From positions 112,109,201 through 112,173,200 of the forward strand of contig CM022300.1 of assembly GCA_011799875.1 (NCBI GenBank): DNA of 64,000 nt. The letters run 5' to 3'. Below the pieces are notes generated by a model that saw only the letters and a program-made list of their open reading frames with translations, made no database searches and was not told the origin of the DNA. The translations under genes were made by a program, and so were the position numbers. Shown piece after piece: positions 58,060 through 64,000 of the stretch; position 1 is the first letter of the stretch; each line of letters opens with the position of its first letter. This DNA comes from Thinopyrum elongatum (lineage: Eukaryota > Streptophyta > Magnoliopsida > Poales > Poaceae).

Positions 58060-60139
58060 TAGTCATCATATCAAACTCGACATCTAACCCTGCATCCAAC
58101 GCCGCCAGCACACGCTGGCTTGTTACAATCTCGAGAAACATGAGAAATCTCAGCTAGAATGAACTACGTGTGCATTTTAAACTTGATCCCTCTGAACAGA
58201 TGCCTAAGTGAGCTGAGGTCAAAGGAGCTAGACCCAATGGCCTGCTTGAGTGTGAGGCTGTCTGTTTCAATGTGTGCCTTATCAATTCCTAGCTGATCTG
58301 CCAAGTTTACAGCTTCTAGTAGGGCATCCACAATGTATGTCAAATTGGTAGTGCCAAATGATCAAATAGCTGTTGGCACCGGTGAGGCACATTGTGGAGG
58401 GTGATGCCAAATCAAAGAAATAGGGAACCGAAGCTCCTGCAAGCTCCGATGCCAAATTTATTGACAGAATAAAAAATGTTACCTCTCTCCTACCTTCAGC
58501 TACTTTCTCCCTTCTCCTGCTTTGGCATGCATGAGGTTAGCGCACATATGAGATTTTCTACGTTAATTTGTGTTAGTGCTTGGACCCACTCTGCAAATAT
58601 TTGGCAATAGCTACATTGGAGAGTGTGACTGAATTTGACGCCAGTGCCAAAATTCTGACGACATCACAAATTTGGCACCATCACGTTGTGGATGCCCGTA
58701 GGGCCAGAGTTTCGGCATGCAACACGCTCGTCATATGATCCACCGGCCCAGCTGCGTCAAGCTGAATATATGAAGAAGTATTCCTACAGATCATCCCCAT
58801 CCTCCGTGCCCAGTCCTCGCATCGAAAGCGCCATCCACGTTGACCTTTGTTATGTCCTTGGGCGGTGGAACCCACTTGCACTGATCCCTGGCTAGCTTCA
58901 CTCCCTTTGAGCTCAAGAAATTCTTCCACTCTTGACATGGTGCCTAACGGAGAACTGAAACTCTTCAACACTTTGCCCCTCTCTCTGTGATTACCATGGT
59001 TTCGGTCTGTCCACCAAAGCCAGAGCAACGCGATGATTGGGAGTTTCTTATCATCTGGGAATTTCAGGATTGCCTGAACAACTTCTTTCGCCGAATTGAG
59101 CATAGAGAGTTGGCTCCGCTCCTCCTCAAGAAGCAACGCCCTCCATCTTTGTATGACGAGCTTGCAATTGAAAAACAGGTGGCGACCATCCTCGAACAAA
59201 CGTTCGCAGACTACACATCTCGTATCTAGCTCAACACCTCGTCTGCTAATGTTCATGTACATTGGGTAGCTATTCTGAGCAAGCCTCCAAGCGAAGTCGT
59301 GCACTCTAGGGGGCAGTCAACCTTCCAGATTGATCCGAAAAGTTCAGAAGCTTGCCCGTTAGGTTCATACCCCTCCCCAATCTGCTTTGTGGCTTCATTT
59401 TTTATCATATTGATGTGTACCTTGCACGTATATTTCACTGAGAAAACCCCTTTGGTGCCATAGTTCCAAGATAAAAAATTCCGTCAGCTGCTCACATATT
59501 GGAATACTCAAAATGACCTGCACATCATCCGACTGAAAATAGTTTCTCACCAGTTCATCGTCCCACCTCCCGGTACTACGGTCGATTAGCTCCGACATGC
59601 GGGTCAGGATGCCCTCCCTTGATGAGACGATGGCCCGCGGGTGTCGCCACGAGGGATCCATGGGTCATCCCATATTCTCACCTTCGAGTCATCCCCAATC
59701 CTCCATATTAAGCCAGCTTTCAAGACTTCCAACCCCTTCAAAATGCTTCCCCATACATAGCTCATACCACTCTTTGGTTCAGCTTGAAGCACATCGCCAT
59801 CGGGGAAGTATTTTTCCCAAAGTACTTGCACACACAGTGACTCGGGGTTTTGGATTAGCCGCCATCCTTGATTTGCCAACATTGCCATATTTAAAGAGTG
59901 TAAATCACGGAATCCCAGCCCTCCTTCCTAAGCTTCTTTTTTTGCATCCTACCCAGTGCACTTTGTTTCCATTGCTCTGTTGGTTCCACCAATAATGAAA
60001 AATGAGCTAACTGATCTCATCACATAGGGTTTTGGTAAGGTTAAAGCAGGCCATGGCATACGTTGGGATCGCCTGAGCAACAACATTGACATAGTTTTCC
60101 TTGCCCGCCATGCACTATTGTAGTATGTTGCTAACGCGA
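58060..60139 (-). mobile_element. LINE 3' remnant (second LINE), interrupted by a MITE
   Basis: On the - strand from about 60105 to 58170 the order is: end of RT region (AIPTYAMACFNLTK), LWEKYFPDGDVL and LIWRIGDDSKVRIWDDPWIP, zf-RVT with CVVCERLFEDGRHLFFNC, and an RNase H domain (HAETLAL continuing after the MITE as LEAVNLADQLGIDKAHIETD). Frameshifts occur near 59650 and 59400. The 5' part of ORF2 and ORF1 are absent, as expected for 5' truncation or later disruption by the CACTA element starting at 60140. It belongs to a different LINE group from the one at 6049-26850 because it carries RNase H. Confidence 0.82.
58322..58697. mobile_element. MITE, 376 bp, TIR GGGCATCCACAA, TSD gta
   Basis: Left GGGCATCCACAATG and right CGTTGTGGATGCCC are inverted; GTA is duplicated at 58319-58321 and 58698-58700. 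Taking it out joins the LINE RNase H frame without shift. The 3-bp TSD and GG...CC ends favour PIF/Harbinger. Confidence 0.82.
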
Positions 60140-60465
60140 CACTACGATCAGAGACCCTTCGACGAAACTGTGTGCGATGCATTAATCACAAACGGTGATG
60201 TAAAAAATCATCAAAAAATATGCAAAACGTTTGCGATGGCGGATACATCAAACACGGTTCAGATTTTAGTTGCGTGTGTGATGCTGGGCATACGGTTCAG
60301 TTCAATGAACTATTTGCGATGAGGCAGAACAACAGAAACGGGCAGCCAGATGAAGGTGTGTGCGATATACGACATACAGTTCACTCGGATAAACTGTTTG
60401 TGATGAGGCGGAACAACAAAAACGGGCAGCCAGATCAAGGTGTGTGCAATGGAGGGCATACAGTT
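60140..60465. repeat. CACTA subterminal repeats
   Basis: Three to four imperfect ~84-bp units beginning near 60163, 60265, 60354 and 60440; the fourth is split by the insertion at 60466. Confidence 0.65.
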
Positions 60466-63400
60466 TGTGGCGACCCCGGCTTAACCGTGCACTAATCATA
60501 CACGCAAATGCACACGATCAAGCCTAAGGACTCACTTGAAGATATCACAACACAAACTCTAACACAAATTAAAAATTATACAAGCTTTACATTACAAGCC
60601 AGGGGCCTCGAGGGCTCGAATACATAAGCTCGCATACAAGCGTCAGCGGAAGCATCAGATATCTGAGTACAGATATGAAACAGAAACAAATAAGCCTGTA
60701 GAAAGGCGGGGCAAAACAAAAGCTACGATCGAAAGGCGCAGGCCTCTTGCCTGGGACCCTCCGATCCTACTCCTGGTCGTCGGCAAGCTCGAAGTAGTAA
60801 CCACCCTCGGGGTGGTAGTAGTAGTCGTCGGCTGGGGCAGCTGGCTCCGGGGCTCCGTCATCTGGTCGCATCAAAAGGATATGGGGAAAAAGAGGAAGCA
60901 AGGCAATCGTGAGTACTCATCCGAAGTACTCAGCAAGCAAGGATCTACACTACATATGCAACATTATCAAAGAGAGGCTGTACATGTGGACTGGGCTGCA
61001 GAAATGCCAGAATAGAGGGAAGGCCTAGTCCTATCGAAGACTAGCATCTTCAGCGGTCTTGCAGCATTAGAAGAGTGTAGATTAGTACAACATAAAGTAG
61101 TAGTAGTAATCAGTATCAACCTCGGCCAGAGATCCTTTCTCAACTTCCTGCGAGAAAGCAATCCCAGAGCCCTACTATCCATATCTCATCACAAGTATCC
61201 AGTTCTAGTTGTATCGATCGGGATACAACTCCGAGCGTCCGTTACCGAGGATCCGGCTATGCATAGATTAGTTCTTCCCTACAGGGGTGCACCAACTTAC
61301 CCACCACGCTCGATTAACTCCAGCCGGACACACTTTCCTGGGTCATGCCCGGCCTCGGCCAAACGATACGCTGCAACCCGACCTAGGCTTAACAGAGAGG
61401 TCAGGACGCCGGACTAAACCTATGCGCCCAGGGGGCTGGGCCCCTCGCCCAGAGCGCTCCTGCATGTTACGTTCACGGCCGAGAGCAGACCTAGCAACCC
61501 ACACTATCAAGGCGGTTGCTTAACGCGGTCCAACCAGGCGCGTGCCGCTCCTTGCTGACGTCCAGTAAGCTTCGGCTGATGCCACGACGCAGAGTGCCCA
61601 TAACTGTTCCCACGTGATGGTTAGTGCTATCAGGCCAGAGGCCCACTCAGATCAAATATCCAAATCGTAGTGAATTAGGAGCGCGCGATAACGAGCAACG
61701 ACTCATGATCGATGTGACCCCGTCGCTCCGTCTCGAGGACTTGCGGCAAGGGCTAAGAATGCCCGGCCACGCCTCGTAATTATCTCTCGGGTACTCTCTC
61801 TGGTCACCCGACTACACATCAATCGCATCTTATGCTCGCGCGGGTACCCCTTAGGGCCGACCCGACTTTATCATGGTTCATGGTTAAAGTCATAGTAACT
61901 GTGTGTCCAAACACCAGGGGGAAAACTGTGGAATCACCCTCGACGGATTCCACCTGACGTAGTTGTCAAGGTGAACTTAGGAGGAATCACCCTCGAAGTT
62001 CACACTTGAGGTGTTGCACGACAGCGTCGTTATCGGAAGTGGCGAAGGAGGAATCACCCTCGATGACCATGACCGAATAGCTACTCTACAGAGTTAACAT
62101 CAGAAGTGCTAAACGAGGTACCACCCTTGGCACTCGATAGTAACGCTGCAGTGTCGTACAACTAGGGGGTGATGTGCGGTGCCGGGGCCTGGTTGTCGAG
62201 TCTTCCGATAATCCAGCGGGGCAACCGGGACAAGTGGGGTCACTGGGGTCTCTAACCAGCCTATACTAAGCAGTTTAGGATAAGCAGGTAAGGTTTCAAT
62301 AGCAGGTTACAATAAACAGGCTATGCATCAGAATAGGTAAAGCAGTAGCAGCAGCAATTTCTAATGCAAGCATAAGAGAGAAAGAATAGGCGATATAGGC
62401 ATGCTCAAGGGGGGGTGCTTGCCTGGAAGCTCTGCAGCAAAGGACTGGTCGTCAGGGGCGTAGTCGATCTCCGGAGCTGCGTCGGTCTTAGGGACTACGT
62501 CGGTACCGGGATCTACCGAGAGAGAAGAGGGGGAGGAAACAAATAAATACACGGCAAAGAAATGCAACACAGATTAAGACATGGTAATTAGCAATGTAGG
62601 GGTGATCTAACGCAGTGCTACACGTTACAGACGGGGCGGGAAAATATCTCCGGCTCTGGGCAACTATCGGGCAGGTGATCCGGAGGGGGAAGGTTATAGG
62701 TCCGCAGTGTTAGAGGCATGTGACAGCTACACACAGGGCACCATCGAATTCGTCTTGGCTTTCTGATCAACTTTGATGTATAAAGTTTTTCCATCCGAGA
62801 TACGGATGAATTTCTACGAATTTCCGAAGTTTTAGCATTTTCTGAAATTCTCCGAAATTCTGCGTCTGAGAATCCCTCAGTTTTAAACATCACTTAGTTG
62901 TTTTTCAAAGGCTATAACTATTGTTCTGCCCATCCTATGGATTAGTTCCTTATATCAATATTGATCACTTTCCCGTGATCTACAAGATAGTATCAATTGC
63001 ATCACTGTTAGAGTTTATTTGGTTAATCAAACCTTTGCTTGAAAAGTGCCACTTGATGTTAATTCCAGAAACTGTTAAAATATACGAACATAGGATTTTG
63101 TGATTTTCATAGGATTTAATTTGTGCAACAAATGGGTTTGGTCCAGTGGAGTAAAATGGAGTTTGTCAAGTATATTTTCTACGCATATTATTTTTACTCA
63201 GGTTATCAGTCGTTTAGACGCTATTTAGGGGTTGTCTAGACGGCTAAGCAATGCAGGAGCGGCAAAGCTAGCTACCGCTACAGTAACATTCAGTTACTGT
63301 AGCCGAACAGCAGAGCAGAGGAGCAGCAGCAAAATGCAGCGGCGGGCGCACGCAGCGTGCGGCAGCTGCAGCGGGCAGCAGGCATCAGCAACAACAGCTG

Positions 63401-63730
63401 GCCGCAGTAGTAAACGACAGCGGCAGCAGGTGCAGGCGGGCGCGCGCGGGATACAGGGGCGCGGCGGCAGCGGCGAGCGGCTGCAAGCGGGCGCGGCCAG
63501 GGGCGCGCGTGCGGGCAGCGCGGGTCGTGGCCGGCGCGTGGCCAAGGCGCAGTCCGGGGCGCGAGGACGCGCGGTAGGGAGGTCTGAGGGGCGCGGACGG
63601 TGCGTGGTGAGCGCGAGGTCGACGACGGCTGCTTACGGAGCACGAACTCCACGGGATTGAGGCCACAGCCACGGTTTCTTCGAAGCAAAGGGCCTACGTG
63701 CTTCCCTGGAACCCCAGGAGCACGGCAGTG
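60466..63730 (-). mobile_element. Second copy of the large LTR-like sequence, inverted and divergent
   Basis: Begins TGTGGCGACCCC on the + strand, the inverted match of the GGGGTCGTCACA end at 40766, and stays colinear in reverse for most of 2 kb (GCCCTCGAGG, TGAGTACTCATCCGAAGTAC, GGAATCACCCTCGA repeats, TTTTTCCATCCGAG). From about 62890 on it no longer matches the first copy clearly, and the right end is uncertain by some 15 bp; no clean TSD (cagtt left, cagtg right). It interrupts a CACTA repeat unit. A GC-rich GCAGC-type stretch lies at 63300-63640. Confidence 0.65.
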
Positions 63731-64000
63731 GAGCTGGTCCGATAAACTGTTTGTGTTGAGCCAAGAGAACAGAAATGTTTCGTGTAAACAAGATGTGTGT
63801 GATACGCGGCAAACATCCAATTACATAGGTAGCTAGTACACAAATGACATTTTCACACACCAAAGTAAACTATTACATGCATAATTAACGAGGATAAACG
63901 ATCATCTACTTCTTGTGACGCTTGCCGCCACTGCTCTACTAGGATAAACGAAACAGTATTCTTTATTGTGAATAGTGTGCTCTGTTGGGCACACAAGTAT
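63731..64000. other. CACTA interior continuing out of the window
   Basis: Rest of a subterminal repeat unit, then AT-rich sequence. No complete gene. Confidence 0.4.

Larger units (their letters stand above)
60140..64000. mobile_element. Probable CACTA transposon, left end (right part outside window)
   Basis: Starts CACTACGATCAG at 60140, followed by subterminal repeats of about 84 bp with the phrases TGTGTGCGAT, CATACAGTTC, AAACTGTTTGTGATGAGG and AACGGGCAGCCAGAT. The same repeat resumes at about 63738-63815 after an insertion. TSD and the right end are outside. Near 63915-63930 the - strand gives a short frame ending in basic residues that might be the last exon of a transposon gene beyond the edge. 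Confidence 0.6.

Overview
This is plant nuclear DNA, most probably from a Triticeae grass (wheat, Aegilops or barley group). The evidence is an Au-type SINE, several Stowaway MITEs with CTCCCTCCG-type ends and TA target duplications, nested LTR retrotransposons with tRNA-Asp and initiator-Met type primer sites, and two isolated GC-rich intact genes among transposons. No bacterial, organellar or CRISPR features were seen.

Positions 1-26850 are one nested stack. The host is an old, broken LINE on the + strand (6049-6468, 13259-17874, 26423-26850). Three LTR elements interrupt it. Element A (ends at 6048, left side outside the window) and element B (6469-13253, TSD ttccc) are related, apparently non-autonomous Gypsy-type elements with a tRNA-Asp primer site and a single gag-like ORF each. 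Element C (17875-26417, TSD ggaac) is a decayed Copia element with recognisable GAG, protease, integrase, RT and RNase H remains.

Positions 26851-32645 are an intergenic stretch around an intact vacuolar-iron-transporter-like gene (28324-28989, - strand), with a MITE, a fold-back element and an Au SINE.

Positions 32646-45279 are the most interesting part: a large Mutator-like element (MULE). It carries three genes: a small uncharacterised protein (33460-33918, +) behind an array of E2F-like TTTCCCGCC motifs; a plant-mobile-domain (PMD) gene (exons 41132-34160, -), intact in frame except for a 4,222-bp LTR-like insertion with TSD acttg; and a MuDRA-type transposase (44199-41356, -) with two in-frame TGA codons. 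Palindromic GGCC-rich subterminal repeats lie at both ends. The element is flanked by a ~0.9-kb direct duplication (31738-32645 and 45274-46185), much larger than the ~9-bp MULE target duplication.

Positions 46186-57900 hold two ~0.95-kb retroposons with 15- and 18-bp TSDs, kinase pseudogene fragments in inverted orientation, three small MITEs and an intact F-box/LRR gene (56062-57624, -). Positions 58060-60139 are a LINE 3' remnant (-) split by a 376-bp MITE. From 60140 to the right edge is a probable CACTA element with ~84-bp subterminal repeats, interrupted by a second relative of the LTR-like sequence that split the PMD gene.

Only two genes look like functional host genes: the iron-transporter-like gene and the F-box/LRR gene.
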